Assembly: GCF_002079305.1 (NCBI RefSeq)
Contig: NZ_CP015039.1
Span: 1,261,501 to 1,325,500 of the forward strand
Length of the DNA stretch: 64,000 bases
Direction of reading: 5' to 3'
DNA from: Rhodovulum sp. P5
Lineage (GTDB): Bacteria; Pseudomonadota; Alphaproteobacteria; Rhodobacterales; Rhodobacteraceae
In this document: positions 21,981-33,286 of the stretch, piece by piece
Position numbering within the stretch: the first letter of the stretch is position 1
How the letters are laid out: every line of letters begins with the position of its first letter
Made by a program: the position numbers and the translations under genes
The notes under the pieces: model-generated
The model's input: the letters and a program-made list of their open reading frames with translations, nothing else
Told to the model about the DNA's origin: nothing
Databases searched by the model: none

Positions 21981-22026
21981 CGCAACAAAGTTGCGACATC
22001 TGAACATTCGGTAACGAAAAATTACC
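21981..22026. promoter_or_regulatory. two palindromes in a divergent promoter region
   Basis: The roughly 300-bp gap between the lipoprotein gene (minus) and the MaoC gene (plus) is visibly A/T-richer than its flanks. It contains CGCAACAAAGTTGCG (21981-21995, perfect 6-bp arms) and GGTAACGAAAAATTACC (22010-22026, 5-bp arms). Position and symmetry suggest operators for a dimeric regulator, but the regulator is unknown. No clear -35/-10 pair was found. Confidence 0.4.
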
Positions 22027-22094
22027 CAACGACATTGCACGCTGCCGCCAGCTTCGTTATGCTGCAGCGCAACATCAACACCGGGGGCCGGGGA

Positions 22095-22538
22095 ATGCTC
22101 GACAATATGCCACGCGGAACGATCTGTATCGAGGACCTTGAAATCGGCATGTGCCGCCACCTGCGCAAGGAGATCACCGACCTCGACATCGAGTTGTTCG
22201 CCCAGGTATCGACCGACCGCAATCCGGTGCATCTGGACGATGATTACGCGATGGAAACGATCTTCGAAGGCCGCATCGCCCATGGCATGCTGACAGCCGG
22301 CCTGATCTCGGCGGTGATCGGAGAACAGCTTCCGGGCCACGGCACCATCTACCTCGGCCAGTCGCTGAAATTCCTTGCCCCCGTGCGCCCCGGTGACGTT
22401 GTCGTGGCAGAGGTCGAGGTGATGGACATCGACTATGGTAAGCGGCGCGTGAAGCTGGACACCCGCTGTCTTGTCGACGGCAAGCCAGTGCTGAAGGGCG
22501 AGGCGACGGTACTGGCGCCAACCAAGAAATTCGATTGA
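22095..22538 (+). CDS. MaoC-like (R)-specific enoyl-CoA hydratase
   Basis: 147-residue single hot-dog-fold protein. The hydratase active site is intact in STDRNPVHLDDDYA (Asp and His) and continues FEGRIAHGMLTAGLISAVIG. This matches PhaJ-type enzymes that hydrate trans-2-enoyl-CoA to (R)-3-hydroxyacyl-CoA, linking beta-oxidation to polyhydroxyalkanoate synthesis. The start MLDNMPRGTICIEDL is preceded by GCCGGGG; the frame opens 20 codons earlier without a good site. It sits 31 bp before ribF. Confidence 0.88.
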   Translation: MLDNMPRGTICIEDLEIGMCRHLRKEITDLDIELFAQVSTDRNPVHLDDDYAMETIFEGRIAHGMLTAGLISAVIGEQLPGHGTIYLGQSLKFLAPVRPGDVVVAEVEVMDIDYGKRRVKLDTRCLVDGKPVLKGEATVLAPTKKFD

Positions 22539-22569
22539 CGCCGCCCGGCCCCCGGTGCAATCGGGGGCC

Positions 22570-23529
22570 ATGAAGACCTTCACATCATGGACGGGCCACG
22601 CGCCGGGGGACCGCGGCGCAGTCGCCGCGATCGGCAATTTCGACGGCGTGCACCTTGGGCACCGCACCGTGATCGAGACCGCGCGCGACGAATGCGAACG
22701 GCGCGGTGCCCCCTTGGGCGTTCTGACCTTCGAACCCCATCCGCGGGAATTCTTTTCCCCCGGGGCCGCCCCCTTCCGCCTGATGAATGCCGAGGCGCGG
22801 GCGAACCGTCTGACCAAACTCTTCGTCGATCACCTGTACCAGTTGCCCTTCGACGCGCGGCTCGCAGGGCTGACGCCCGAAGCCTTCGCGCGGGACGTCA
22901 TCTCCGGCGGGCTGGGGCTGGCCCATGTCGTGGTTGGCGCCGATTTCTGCTTTGGCAAGGGGCGCACCGGCAATGTCGATGACCTCAGGCAGTTCGGCGC
23001 GCAGATGGGCTTTGGCGTGACCGCCGTAGAACTCCTGGCGAATGAGGTGGGAGAGGTCTCCTCCACCGCGATCCGCGATGCGCTGACCGACGGGCGGCCA
23101 CGGGATGCCGCGAAGATGCTGGGGCACTGGCACCGGATCGAGGGCGAGGTGCTGCATGGGGATGCCCGCGGTCGCGCCTTGGGCTTTCCCACCGCCAACA
23201 TGTCGATCCACGGGCTGCACCGTCCGCGTTTCGGTGTCTATGCGGTCAAGGTCGATGTCCTGTCGGGCCCGCATCAGGGCACCTATGACGGGGCCGCGGC
23301 CATCGGGGTGCGCCCGATGTTCGGGGAGAATGTGCCGAACTGCGAGAGCCACCTGTTCGACTTCAAGGGCGACCTGTACGGCACGCATCTTTCCGTTGCG
23401 CTGGTCGAGTTCCTGCGCGACGAGATGAAATTCGACAGCCTGAACGAACTGGTGGACCAGATGAACCGGGATTGCGACCGCGCGCGAAAGATCCTCGCGC
23501 AGGCGCCCCCCCTTCCCTTCCGGCGCTAG
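22570..23529 (+). CDS. ribF: bifunctional riboflavin kinase / FAD synthetase
   Basis: 319-residue enzyme making FMN and FAD from riboflavin. The N-terminal adenylyltransferase has GNFDGVHLGHRTVIE near residue 20 and a VGADFCFGKGRTGN block; the C-terminal kinase has RALGFPTANMSIHG and AIGVRPMF with CESHLFDF following. Start ATG 22570 follows a GGGGG run. Gene ends 18 bp before the YcgN-like gene, so the two likely form an operon. Confidence 0.96.
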   Translation: MKTFTSWTGHAPGDRGAVAAIGNFDGVHLGHRTVIETARDECERRGAPLGVLTFEPHPREFFSPGAAPFRLMNAEARANRLTKLFVDHLYQLPFDARLAGLTPEAFARDVISGGLGLAHVVVGADFCFGKGRTGNVDDLRQFGAQMGFGVTAVELLANEVGEVSSTAIRDALTDGRPRDAAKMLGHWHRIEGEVLHGDARGRALGFPTANMSIHGLHRPRFGVYAVKVDVLSGPHQGTYDGAAAIGVRPMFGENVPNCESHLFDFKGDLYGTHLSVALVEFLRDEMKFDSLNELVDQMNRDCDRARKILAQAPPLPFRR

Positions 23530-23547
23530 ACGTCTAGTCTACGCCCC

Positions 23548-24027
23548 ATGGACCCCCGCCAAGATCCCATCGATCGCAACGGCCTGCGCCCCCGCTTCTG
23601 GGAGCGCATCCCCCTGACGAAGCTTACACCGAAAGAGTGGGAGGCACTGTGCGATGGCTGTGGGAAATGTTGCCTGAACAAGCTGGAAGATGCCGATACC
23701 GGCGAGGTGGTCTTCACCCGCGTGGCCTGCCGTCTGTTGGACGACGAAACCTGCCGCTGCGCGCATTACGATGTGCGCAAGACGATCGTGCCGGAATGCG
23801 TTGTCCTGAAACCCACGAACATTGCCGAGATCGCCTATTGGATGCCGGCAAGCTGTGCCTACCGCCTGCTGTGGGAGGGGCGGTCGCTTTTCGACTGGCA
23901 CCCGCTGGTGTCGGGCCGGCCGGATAGCGTGCACGAGGCCGGCGTTTCGGTGCAGGGCTGGACCGTGCCGGAATTCGACGTGCCCGTCGAGGAGTGGGAA
24001 GACCACGTCATCGAAGAGGAGCTTTGA
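23548..24027 (+). CDS. YcgN/UPF0260-family cysteine cluster protein
   Basis: 159-residue cytoplasmic protein of the YcgN group. Cysteines are grouped as CDGCGKCCLNK near residue 35, VACRLL, ETCRCAHY, VPEC and ASCAYR, a pattern suggesting Zn or Fe-S binding. A C-terminal stretch DWHPLVSGRPDSVHEAGVSV is also family-typical. Function is not established in the family. It lies between ribF and the threonine aldolase gene with short gaps (18 and 5 bp). Confidence 0.9.
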   Translation: MDPRQDPIDRNGLRPRFWERIPLTKLTPKEWEALCDGCGKCCLNKLEDADTGEVVFTRVACRLLDDETCRCAHYDVRKTIVPECVVLKPTNIAEIAYWMPASCAYRLLWEGRSLFDWHPLVSGRPDSVHEAGVSVQGWTVPEFDVPVEEWEDHVIEEEL

Positions 24028-24032
24028 GGGTC

Positions 24033-25085
24033 ATGCATTTCGCCTCGGACAACACCGCGCCCGTACCGCCGCAAATTCTGGAGGCCCTGATCGAGGTCAA
24101 TCACGGCTATGCACCACCCTATGGGACCGAGGTGCAGATGACAGAGGTGCGCGAAAAGATCCGGCAGGTTTTCGAGGCGCCGGAGGCAGAGGTCTTCCTT
24201 GTCCCCACGGGAACGGCGGCCAATGCAATCGCGCTCGCCTGCCTGTGCCCGCCTTGGGCCACCGTGTTCTGCCACCGCAATTCCCATGTTGAGGAGGATG
24301 AATGCGCCGCACCGGAATTCTACACCGGCGGGGCAAAGCTGACCCTGCTGGACGGGGCGGACGCCAAGATTACCCCCGAGGGGCTTGAACGCGCCATCGC
24401 CTTTACCGCGCGCGCTGGGGTACACAACGTGCAGAAAGGTGCGGTGTCGATCACCAACGCGACGGAACTGGGCGCCGTCTACACGCCAGACGACGTGGCC
24501 CTGATCTGTGCGGTGGCAAAGAAGGCGGGCCTGCCCGTTCACATGGACGGGTCGCGCTTTGCCAATGCGCTGGTCACCGCCGGATGTACGCCCGCCGAGA
24601 TGACGTGGAAGGCCGGCGTCGATGTCCTGTCCTTCGGCGGCACCAAGAACGGTCTGATGGGCGTGGAGGCCGTGGTGCTGTTCAACCCATCCAAAGCGTG
24701 GGAGTTCCAGTTGCGCCGGAAACGGGGCGGCCACCTGTTTTCCAAGCACCGGTATCTGTCGGCGCAGATGGCCGCCTATCTGGATGACGATCTGTGGCTG
24801 AAACTGGCAGAACGGGCCAACGCCGCCGCGAAGCGCCTGTCCGATGGCATCGCCGCCCTGCCCGATGCGACCCTCTTGCACCCGACCGAGGCCAACGCCG
24901 TTTTCGCGGCCTGGCCGCGCGCGGGGCACCGGGTCGCTCAGGACAAGGGGGCCTATTACTACCTCTGGCCGATGGACCAGACGCTTGAGGGCGCGGGCGA
25001 CGTGCTTGTCTCGGCGCGACTTGTCTGCTCCTGGTGCACGACCGATGAGGATGTCGATCAGTTCCTGTCGGCCATCGGCGGCTAG
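24033..25085 (+). CDS. low-specificity threonine aldolase family (beta-eliminating lyase)
   Basis: 350-residue fold-type I PLP enzyme that should cleave threonine or allo-threonine to glycine and acetaldehyde. It opens [20 protein letters not shown]. The PLP lysine is in [14 protein letters not shown] (about residue 205), and [11 protein letters not shown] carries the Asp that pairs with the pyridine nitrogen. Start is 5 bp after the YcgN-like stop, behind GAGGAGCTTTGAGGG. Related enzymes split other beta-hydroxy amino acids, so threonine is the likely but unproven substrate. Confidence 0.9.
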   Translation: MHFASDNTAPVPPQILEALIEVNHGYAPPYGTEVQMTEVREKIRQVFEAPEAEVFLVPTGTAANAIALACLCPPWATVFCHRNSHVEEDECAAPEFYTGGAKLTLLDGADAKITPEGLERAIAFTARAGVHNVQKGAVSITNATELGAVYTPDDVALICAVAKKAGLPVHMDGSRFANALVTAGCTPAEMTWKAGVDVLSFGGTKNGLMGVEAVVLFNPSKAWEFQLRRKRGGHLFSKHRYLSAQMAAYLDDDLWLKLAERANAAAKRLSDGIAALPDATLLHPTEANAVFAAWPRAGHRVAQDKGAYYYLWPMDQTLEGAGDVLVSARLVCSWCTTDEDVDQFLSAIGG

Positions 25086-25210
25086 GCTGGACGCCCCGCG
25101 CGGGAAGGTCTGCACTTGTTTTCGCCGCATCGGGGAATAGCGTCACGTTCCCCGTGCAGTTCCGTCTCCTGTGGTTTTCAAGGCCGCAGACCGGTGTTAA
25201 GCGCTGTCAA

Positions 25211-25228
25211 CGTAACGTGACAGTTACG
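25211..25228. promoter_or_regulatory. perfect palindrome upstream of prs
   Basis: CGTAACGTGACAGTTACG has perfect 6-bp arms around a 6-nt centre and ends 27 bp before the prs start codon, an operator-like position. I could not match it to a known regulator. Confidence 0.35.
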
Positions 25229-25255
25229 AATCTGCCGCCTCTGGGAAATCAGCCA

Positions 25256-26281
25256 ATGCACAACATCCACGAACCGAAACTGATCGCGGGCAATGCCAAC
25301 CGTCCGCTTGCCGCGTCCATTGCCCGGCGGATGTCCATGCATCGGGGGGTGAATGTCAGCCTCGTGGACGCGCGGGTGGAGCGGTTCAACGATCAGGAAA
25401 TCTTCGTCGAGGTGTATGAAAACGTCCGGGGCGAGGACATGTTCATCATCCAGCCGACCTCAAACCCCGCCAACGACAACCTGATGGAGCTGATGATCAT
25501 GGCCGACGCGCTGCGCCGGTCGTCGGCGGCCCGCATCACCGCCGTGATCCCCTATTTCGGTTATGCCCGGCAAGACCGGCGAACCAAGGCGCGAACCCCG
25601 ATTTCTGCAAAGCTGGTCGCCAACCTGCTGACCGAGGCCGGCATTGAACGGGTACTGACGATGGACCTGCATGCCGCGCAGATTCAGGGCTTTTTCGATA
25701 TCCCGGTGGACAACCTCTATGCCGCGCCGATCTTTGCGCTCGACATCGCGCATGCCTTCAACGGCGCGCTGGAACAAATCACCGTGGTCTCACCGGATGT
25801 CGGCGGGGTGGCCCGCGCCCGGGAACTCGCGCAACGCATCGGGTCGGGGCTTGCCATCGTTGACAAACGCCGGGTCCGCCCTGGCGAGGTCGCCGAGATG
25901 ACGGTGATCGGCGATGTCGAGGGGCAGATATGCTTCATCGTCGACGATTTGTGCGATACCGCCGGCACGCTCTGCAAGGCTGCGGACAAGCTGATCGAGG
26001 CCGGCGCGCGGGAGGTCCATGCCTATATCAGTCACGGCGTGTTCTCCGGGCCGGCGGTGGAACGGATCACCGGGTCGCAACTCAAATCGGTCGTCGTCAC
26101 GGACTCGATCCAACCGACCGCGCCCGTCGAAGCCTGCCCCAATATCCGCATCGTCCCGACCGCGCCGCTCTTTGCGCAGGCAATCATGAACATCTGGCAG
26201 GGCACATCGGTGTCGTCGCTCTTTGCCCACGAAACGCTCGCCCCGATCTACGAGGGGATGTACGCACCCGGCAGGGGATGA
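25256..26281 (+). CDS. prs: ribose-phosphate pyrophosphokinase
   Basis: 341-residue PRPP synthase, making the common precursor of purines, pyrimidines, histidine, tryptophan and NAD from ribose 5-phosphate and ATP. Motifs: [17 protein letters not shown], the ATP loop [20 protein letters not shown], and the PRPP-binding [17 protein letters not shown]. The start [20 protein letters not shown] fits alphaproteobacterial homologues; the frame opens 34 codons earlier. Slightly longer than E. coli Prs (315). Followed by a UUCG-type hairpin (26287-26304) and then a strong terminator. Confidence 0.97.
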   Translation: MHNIHEPKLIAGNANRPLAASIARRMSMHRGVNVSLVDARVERFNDQEIFVEVYENVRGEDMFIIQPTSNPANDNLMELMIMADALRRSSAARITAVIPYFGYARQDRRTKARTPISAKLVANLLTEAGIERVLTMDLHAAQIQGFFDIPVDNLYAAPIFALDIAHAFNGALEQITVVSPDVGGVARARELAQRIGSGLAIVDKRRVRPGEVAEMTVIGDVEGQICFIVDDLCDTAGTLCKAADKLIEAGAREVHAYISHGVFSGPAVERITGSQLKSVVVTDSIQPTAPVEACPNIRIVPTAPLFAQAIMNIWQGTSVSSLFAHETLAPIYEGMYAPGRG

Positions 26282-26323
26282 ACGTGACGCCGCTTCGGCG
26301 GCGTATAACGCAGACCAAACGCG

Positions 26324-26354
26324 AAAAGGCCCCGTCGCCGGGGCCTTTTGTTTT
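26324..26354. terminator. bidirectional terminator between prs and atpC
   Basis: A 10-bp perfect stem (26324-26333 with 26340-26349) has A4 on its left and T4 on its right, followed by GTTTT on the plus strand and CGCG on the minus strand. It is therefore efficient for prs and plausible for the atp operon, whose last stop is at 26376. Confidence 0.85.
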
Positions 26355-26375
26355 GCTGGATGATGGTGCCGCCGG

Positions 26376-26786
26376 TCAGCTTTGCGGCTCGAACCCCATA
26401 TGGGTCCCCATCGCCACCATGTCGGCCAGCATCTTCGCCGATGCGTCGACAACGTCGGGGTGGGCGTCTTCATGGGCGGCGCGGGCCTCTGCGACCCACT
26501 GGTTGACCATGTCCTGCGTCACGTCCTCAACGGCCAGCGACCGCTCTGCCAGAACGGTGGCGCGGTCGGCGGTGATCTCGGCAAATCCGCCGGTCACAGC
26601 GTATTTCTTGCTGTCCTTGCCGGTGAAGACCTCAAGAATACCGGGGCGCAGCGTGGTGATCAGCGGTGCGTGCTGGGGCATCGCCGTCAGGTCGCCTTCG
26701 AAGCCCGGAATGACAACCTGCGTCGCCTCGGCATGGGCCACGCGGGCCTCCGGCGCCACTAGATCGAATTGCATCGTATCGGCCAT
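26376..26786 (-). CDS. atpC: ATP synthase F1 subunit epsilon
   Basis: 136-residue epsilon subunit of the F1 central stalk. It opens MADTMQFDLVAPEARVAHAE; PGFEGDLTAMPQHAPLITTL matches the conserved beta-sandwich block. Normal length. Last gene of the atpHAGDC operon, 57 bp after atpD. Confidence 0.97.
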   Translation of the reverse strand: MADTMQFDLVAPEARVAHAEATQVVIPGFEGDLTAMPQHAPLITTLRPGILEVFTGKDSKKYAVTGGFAEITADRATVLAERSLAVEDVTQDMVNQWVAEARAAHEDAHPDVVDASAKMLADMVAMGTHMGFEPQS

Positions 26787-26843
26787 TTCGCCTCCTTGCG
26801 CATACGGGCGCCGGGCCTTGCAAACCCGGCGCCGAAGCCTTCA

Positions 26844-28286
<1,443 letters not shown>

Positions 28287-29159
28287 TTAGAGCGCCTCGG
28301 CGCCCGAAATGATTTCGATGAGTTCCTTGGTGATCGCAGCCTGACGCGAGCGGTTGTACTCGAGGTTCAGCTTGTCGATCATCTCGCCGGCGTTGCGGGT
28401 CGCGTTGTCCATCGCAGACATCCGCGCACCCTGTTCCGATGCGCCGTTTTCAAGGAGCGCTGCGAAAATCTGGGTGGCCACGCCACGGGGCAGCAACTCC
28501 TGCAGGATCTCGCCCTCGGTCGGTTCGTAGTCGTAGATGGTCGAGGTGTCGGCCTCGGCCTCGTCGAACACCGCCGGAATGATCTGCTGCGCGCGCGGCT
28601 CTTGCGCGATCACGGACTTGAACTCGGCATAGAAGATCGTCGCCACGTCGAATTCGCCGGCCTCATAGCGGCCGATGATGTCCTTGGCGATGTCTTGCGC
28701 ATTGGCATAACCGATACGCTTGACCTCGCTCAGATCGACATGGCCGATGAAGTGATTGCCGAATTCACGCTTGAGCTGTTCGCGCCCCTTGCGCCCGACG
28801 GTCAGAATCTTGATCGTCTTGCCCTGCCCCAGCAGTTCGGTGATCTTGTTCCGCGCCAGGCGCACGATGGACGAGTTGAAGCCACCGCACAGGCCCCGCT
28901 CGGCCGTCATCACGACCAGCAGTTGCACCTGATCCGATCCGGTGCCGGTCAGCAGCTTCGGCGCATTGGCCGACCCGGTCGCCGAAGCGGCAAGGCCGGT
29001 CATCACCTTCGTCATCTGCTCGGCATAAGGCCGCGCGTTTTCCGCGGCCTCCTGGGCACGGCGGAGCTTGGCCGCCGCGACCATCTGCATGGCCTTCGTG
29101 ATCTTCCGCGTGTTCTTGACGCTTCCGATCCGGTTCTTGAGGTCCTTAAGGCTGGGCAT
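28287..29159 (-). CDS. atpG: ATP synthase F1 subunit gamma
   Basis: 290-residue central rotor shaft. The N-terminal helix [20 protein letters not shown] and the C-terminal [20 protein letters not shown] coiled-coil half are strongly conserved. It lies 18 bp after atpA. Confidence 0.98.
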   Translation of the reverse strand: MPSLKDLKNRIGSVKNTRKITKAMQMVAAAKLRRAQEAAENARPYAEQMTKVMTGLAASATGSANAPKLLTGTGSDQVQLLVVMTAERGLCGGFNSSIVRLARNKITELLGQGKTIKILTVGRKGREQLKREFGNHFIGHVDLSEVKRIGYANAQDIAKDIIGRYEAGEFDVATIFYAEFKSVIAQEPRAQQIIPAVFDEAEADTSTIYDYEPTEGEILQELLPRGVATQIFAALLENGASEQGARMSAMDNATRNAGEMIDKLNLEYNRSRQAAITKELIEIISGAEAL

Positions 29160-29177
29160 CTATTCGATCCCCCGGCC

Positions 29178-30716
29178 TCAGGCGAAGTTCTTGGCGAAGT
29201 CGCCGAGCACCGCCTTGATCTTGTCCTCAAGCTCACCCTTCACCTTGCGGTCGTTGTTGGTGATGTCGTCCAGCAGATCCTGATGCTTGGTGCGCAGGAA
29301 GTTCAGCAGGTCCGCCTCGTAGCGGGTGACATCCTTCACGGCCACGTTGTCGAGATAGCCGTTGGTCCCGGCAAAGATCACGCAAACGATTTCGGCGTTG
29401 GTCAGCGGCGAGTACTGCGGCTGTTTCATCAGCTCGGTCAGGCGTGCACCACGGTTCAGAAGCTTCTGGGTCGCGGCATCAAGGTCGGAACCGAACTGCG
29501 CGAAGGCCGCCATCTCGCGGTACTGCGCGAGTTCCAGCTTCACCTTGCCGGCAACCGACTTCATCGCGTTGGTCTGGGCCGAGGAGCCCACGCGCGACAC
29601 CGACAGACCGGTGTTCACGGCCGGGCGGATACCCTGATAGAACAGGTCGGTTTCAAGGAAGATCTGACCGTCGGTGATCGAGATCACGTTGGTCGGAATG
29701 TAGGCCGACACGTCACCCGCCTGGGTTTCGATGATCGGCAGCGCCGTCAGCGAGCCCGCGCCGTGATCCTCGTTCATCTTGGCCGAACGTTCCAGCAGCC
29801 GGGAGTGCAGATAGAACACGTCACCCGGGTAAGCTTCACGCCCCGGCGGACGGCGCAGCAGCAGCGACATCTGGCGATAGGCGACGGCCTGCTTGGAGAG
29901 GTCATCGTAGATGATCAGCGCGTGGCGGCCGTTGTCGCGGAAGTATTCCGCCATCGCGGTCGCGGCGTAAGGCGCAAGGAACTGCATCGGCGCGGGGTCG
30001 GACGCGGTCGCGGCCACGACCATGGAGTATTCCATGGCACCGGTTTCCTCCAGCTTCTTCACAAGCTGGGCCACGGTGGAGCGTTTCTGGCCGACCGCGA
30101 CGTAGATGCAGTAGAGCTTCTTGCTCTCGTCATCGCCCGCGGCGTCGTTATAGCTTTTCTGGTTCAGGATGGTGTCGAGCGCCACAGCGGTCTTGCCGGT
30201 CTGGCGGTCGCCGATGATCAGTTCCCGCTGGCCGCGGCCGATCGGGATCATGGCGTCGACCGATTTCAGGCCGGTGGCCATCGGTTCATGCACCGATTTA
30301 CGGGGAATGATGCCCGGCGCCTTCACGTCGGCGATGCGGCGCTCGGAAGCGGCGATCGCGCCCTTGCCGTCAATCGGGTTGCCGAGACCATCGACCACGC
30401 GGCCCAGCATTGCGTCGCCCACAGGCACGTCCACGATGGCGTTGGTGCGCTTGACGACATCACCTTCCTTGATGTCACGGTCGGAGCCGAAGATAACGAT
30501 ACCGACATTGTCGATCTCGAGGTTCAGCGCCATGCCCCGGATACCGCCCGGGAACTCGACCATTTCACCGGCCTGGATGTTGTCGAGGCCGTGGACACGG
30601 GCAATACCGTCGCCGACCGACAGCACGCGGCCCACCTCTGCAACTTCGGCTTCCTGACCGAAGTTCTTGATCTGCTCCTTGAGGATCGCAGAGATCTCAG
30701 CTGCTTGGATACCCAT
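29178..30716 (-). CDS. atpA: ATP synthase F1 subunit alpha
   Basis: 512-residue non-catalytic nucleotide-binding subunit. It starts [20 protein letters not shown], has Walker [16 protein letters not shown] near residue 170 and the alpha signature [17 protein letters not shown]. Its ATG directly follows the atpH stop codon with no gap. Confidence 0.99.
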   Translation of the reverse strand: MGIQAAEISAILKEQIKNFGQEAEVAEVGRVLSVGDGIARVHGLDNIQAGEMVEFPGGIRGMALNLEIDNVGIVIFGSDRDIKEGDVVKRTNAIVDVPVGDAMLGRVVDGLGNPIDGKGAIAASERRIADVKAPGIIPRKSVHEPMATGLKSVDAMIPIGRGQRELIIGDRQTGKTAVALDTILNQKSYNDAAGDDESKKLYCIYVAVGQKRSTVAQLVKKLEETGAMEYSMVVAATASDPAPMQFLAPYAATAMAEYFRDNGRHALIIYDDLSKQAVAYRQMSLLLRRPPGREAYPGDVFYLHSRLLERSAKMNEDHGAGSLTALPIIETQAGDVSAYIPTNVISITDGQIFLETDLFYQGIRPAVNTGLSVSRVGSSAQTNAMKSVAGKVKLELAQYREMAAFAQFGSDLDAATQKLLNRGARLTELMKQPQYSPLTNAEIVCVIFAGTNGYLDNVAVKDVTRYEADLLNFLRTKHQDLLDDITNNDRKVKGELEDKIKAVLGDFAKNFA

Positions 30717-31277
30717 TTATCCGACCTCTTTCATGGTGTTCTGAAGTGCGTTGAGCCGCGCCTTGATCGACGTGTCGATCATCTTGGAGCCCAGCTTTAC
30801 GATAAGACCGCCGATGAGTTTCTCGTCGACGGTGGCTTTGATCTTGACGTCCTTGCCCGCATTGGCCTTCAGCGCGGCGGCAAGCTTTTCGGCCTGCGCC
30901 TCCGACAGCGGTTTGGCCGAAACGACCTCGGCCGTGACCTCGCCCTTTTCCTCGGCGATCAGCGCGCGCAGGTTCGCCACCAGATGCGGCAGCGTGAACA
31001 GGCGCCGCTTGGATGCCATCAGGCCAAGCGTCTTGGTGGTCATCTCACCCAGGTTCATCTTGACCGCAATCGCGGTGATCGCCTTGCCCTGCGCGTCGCG
31101 CGAGTAGACGGGGGAGTGGATCAGATCGCGGAAATCGGCGCTTTCGGCGATGGCGGCGTCGAGCGTATCGACATCCGCTTCAAGGCCGGCGAGCGCTTTG
31201 GATTCCTTTGCGATCTCAAACAGTGCCGTGGCATAGCGCGCGGCAATGCCAGACGAAATCGAAGCTGGTTCGGACAC
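30717..31277 (-). CDS. atpH: ATP synthase F1 subunit delta
   Basis: 186-residue peripheral-stalk subunit (OSCP homologue) linking F1 to the b subunits. It has the N-terminal [20 protein letters not shown] and C-terminal [20 protein letters not shown] family blocks. It is the first gene of the F1 operon; F0 genes are not here, as usual for Rhodobacterales where F1 and F0 are split. Confidence 0.97.
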   Translation of the reverse strand: MSEPASISSGIAARYATALFEIAKESKALAGLEADVDTLDAAIAESADFRDLIHSPVYSRDAQGKAITAIAVKMNLGEMTTKTLGLMASKRRLFTLPHLVANLRALIAEEKGEVTAEVVSAKPLSEAQAEKLAAALKANAGKDVKIKATVDEKLIGGLIVKLGSKMIDTSIKARLNALQNTMKEVG

Positions 31278-31378
31278 GTCAACCCTTCCGATGTCTTAAG
31301 GCCCCTCGCATGCCCGAAACGCTCGGACGGGGCAGATCAAGCGGCGCACCCGGACGGGCACGCTCCGAAATCGGCGTG

Positions 31379-31407
31379 GGTGTAGCAGAGGCTGTTAAAC
31401 CTCGCAA
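31379..31407 (-). promoter_or_regulatory. candidate promoter of the atpHAGDC operon
   Basis: Minus-strand TTGCGA (31402-31407) and TACACC (31379-31384) with a 17-nt spacer lie about 100 bp upstream of atpH. The -10 is weak; I list it as the best pair I found in the 263-bp gap 31278-31540, which holds no convincing gene. Confidence 0.3.
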
Positions 31408-31540
31408 CCGCCTAGAGCGGCATAAATTGTCCTGCTTCGAGCGTCGCTCTTGCGGGGCGGTTTGGCAAGTGAAGATCCGACGGCGAAAGGCGACCATTCT
31501 TCTGGCGCGGATATGGCAATTACACCTTTTTTTGTTGGGC

Positions 31541-32287
31541 TCATGCCGGTTCCGCCCCCGGCTGCGGCAACCCTTCGAGAATGCGCAGCGGACGCGGAAG
31601 CTCTTCCCTGACGACAGTGCCGGAGGGGCGGTAGACCCGCTTGGCCGCCTCTACCATGAGCACACCGCCCGCATAATAGGCCGACATGCGACGGCCGGCG
31701 TTTTCCCACATGGGCGCTGTTCTAAGCCAGAATCGCCTGTTCGCCGGCGGCGCAAAGAGAGCCGCGCGAAACCGTTCGGGCTCAAACGCATGGCGGCGCA
31801 ATTGCGCCTCCAGCTGGCCGGAACTGTAGGGACGACCAAACCCGAAAGGCGTGCCGTCCCGCCGTGCCCAAAGCCCCGACCGGTTCGGCACGACGAAAAG
31901 CGCCCGCCCGCCGGGGCCCAAGACCCGCCATGCCTCGTCCAAAAGCGCCGAGGGGTTTTCGCTGGTCTCCAGCCCATGCAGCAAAACCAGCTTGTCGACA
32001 AATCCGTCCTGCAAGGGCCAGGCGGTTTCCTCGCACAGGACAGAGACATTGGCCTGCCCGGCGGGCCACGGCATCACGCCCTGCTGTCCCGGCATCAGGG
32101 CGATCACGCGGCGGGCCTCCGGCAGATAGGGCCGCAAGAGCGGTACCGCAAAACCGAAGCCCGCCACCGTTTGCCCCTTCGCCTCGGGCCAGAACTCCAG
32201 CACCTGGTCTCGGATTGCCCGTTGCGCCGCGCGCCCCAGATTGGTCCGGTAGTAAAAATTCCTCAGGTCCAGAACGTCGAGATGCAT
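31541..32287 (-). CDS. class I SAM-dependent methyltransferase
   Basis: 248-residue methyltransferase-like protein. The SAM-binding region is divergent ([20 protein letters not shown] as motif I area), with [20 protein letters not shown] and [20 protein letters not shown] resembling motifs of the Methyltransf_11 family. The substrate is unknown. The start is ATG at 32287, 68 bp from the divergent gloB, an arrangement that suggests shared control. The C-terminal 40 residues are Arg/Pro-rich. Confidence 0.8.
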   Translation of the reverse strand: MHLDVLDLRNFYYRTNLGRAAQRAIRDQVLEFWPEAKGQTVAGFGFAVPLLRPYLPEARRVIALMPGQQGVMPWPAGQANVSVLCEETAWPLQDGFVDKLVLLHGLETSENPSALLDEAWRVLGPGGRALFVVPNRSGLWARRDGTPFGFGRPYSSGQLEAQLRRHAFEPERFRAALFAPPANRRFWLRTAPMWENAGRRMSAYYAGGVLMVEAAKRVYRPSGTVVREELPRPLRILEGLPQPGAEPA

Positions 32288-32355
32288 TGCCGCGCGCGAT
32301 ACCGTTGGGTCAAGGTCCAGAGGACTTCAAGATAGCCATGCGGAGCAAGATTGCC

Positions 32356-33123
32356 ATGCCCCTAGAGATCGTCATCGTCCCCTGTCTCAGCGACAACTAC
32401 GCCTATCTGCTGCATGACGCGCAAACAGGCGCCACCGCGGTCGTCGATGCCCCGGATGCCGGACCGATCGAGCTGGCCCTTGGGCAACATCGCTGGAAGC
32501 TGACCGACATCCTGATCACGCACCACCATCACGACCATATCGGCGGGGTAGAGCCCCTGCGCGCGGCCCATGGCGCGCGTGTGATCGGTGCTGCGGCCGA
32601 TGCGGGCCGCTTGCCGAAACTGGAACTCGCTGTGGAAGAGGGCGACACGATCATCGTTGGCAGCGAAACCGCGCGGGTGCTTGACGTGTCGGGCCACACC
32701 ATGGGCCACATCGCCTATTTCTTCCCCGACAGTGCCGCGGTCTTCACCGGCGACAGCCTGATGGCGCTCGGCTGCGGACGGCTATTCGAGGGCGACGCCG
32801 ACACGATGTGGGCCAGCCTGTCGAAACTCGCCACGCTGCCGCCGCAGACACAGGTCTATTCGGGGCACGAATACACCATCGCCAACGGCCGGTTCGCGCA
32901 ATCGGTCGAGCCCGACAACCCCGCATTGCAGGATCGCATCGAACGGGTGGCCGAGTTACGGGCCCAAGGCAAACCGACGGTTCCCGCCCGCATCGACGAG
33001 GAACTTGCCACCAACCCGTTCCTGCGTGCGCGCCTGCCGCAGGTGAAATCGGCCCTCGGCATGGAAAACCGGCCCGATTCCGACGTGTTCGCCGAAATCC
33101 GCCAGCGAAAGGACCGGTTCTGA
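32356..33123 (+). CDS. gloB: hydroxyacylglutathione hydrolase (glyoxalase II)
   Basis: 255-residue metallo-beta-lactamase-fold enzyme that hydrolyses S-D-lactoylglutathione in methylglyoxal detoxification. The metal motif THHHHDHIGG is at residues 55-64; other ligands are in DVSGHTMGHIAYF, FTGDSLMALGCGR and YSGHEYTIANGRF. The C-terminal HAGH-C domain ends ADI-like with EIRQRKDRF. Start MPLEIVIVPCLSDNYAY chosen; an in-frame ATG six codons earlier (32338) is an alternative. Confidence 0.95.
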   Translation: MPLEIVIVPCLSDNYAYLLHDAQTGATAVVDAPDAGPIELALGQHRWKLTDILITHHHHDHIGGVEPLRAAHGARVIGAAADAGRLPKLELAVEEGDTIIVGSETARVLDVSGHTMGHIAYFFPDSAAVFTGDSLMALGCGRLFEGDADTMWASLSKLATLPPQTQVYSGHEYTIANGRFAQSVEPDNPALQDRIERVAELRAQGKPTVPARIDEELATNPFLRARLPQVKSALGMENRPDSDVFAEIRQRKDRF

Positions 33124-33151
33124 GCCCGGAACGGGTGCCGAAAAACCGGGC

Positions 33152-33176
33152 GTTCGGACACGCACGCCGAACTTTT
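33152..33176 (+). terminator. possible terminator of gloB
   Basis: A 6-bp stem (33152-33157 with 33167-33172), 9-nt loop and four T follow the gloB stop by 28 bp. The stem is short, so termination may be partial. The rest of the gap to clpA holds no gene. Confidence 0.45.
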
Positions 33177-33286
33177 GAACAGAAAAAACTTGAAGCAGGC
33201 CGACAAACACCAAAACTTAACCGTAAGAGACCATGGTGGAGGAACGGCTCACGCCCCTCCGCCCCAGAAGGAAAGGAGCACGCCTC

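Noticed and set aside
26287..26304. UUCG-loop hairpin right after the prs stop as a terminator
   Set aside because: A stable 7-bp stem is present but with no T run; the stronger hairpin at 26324-26354 with T-rich tail is the likely terminator.
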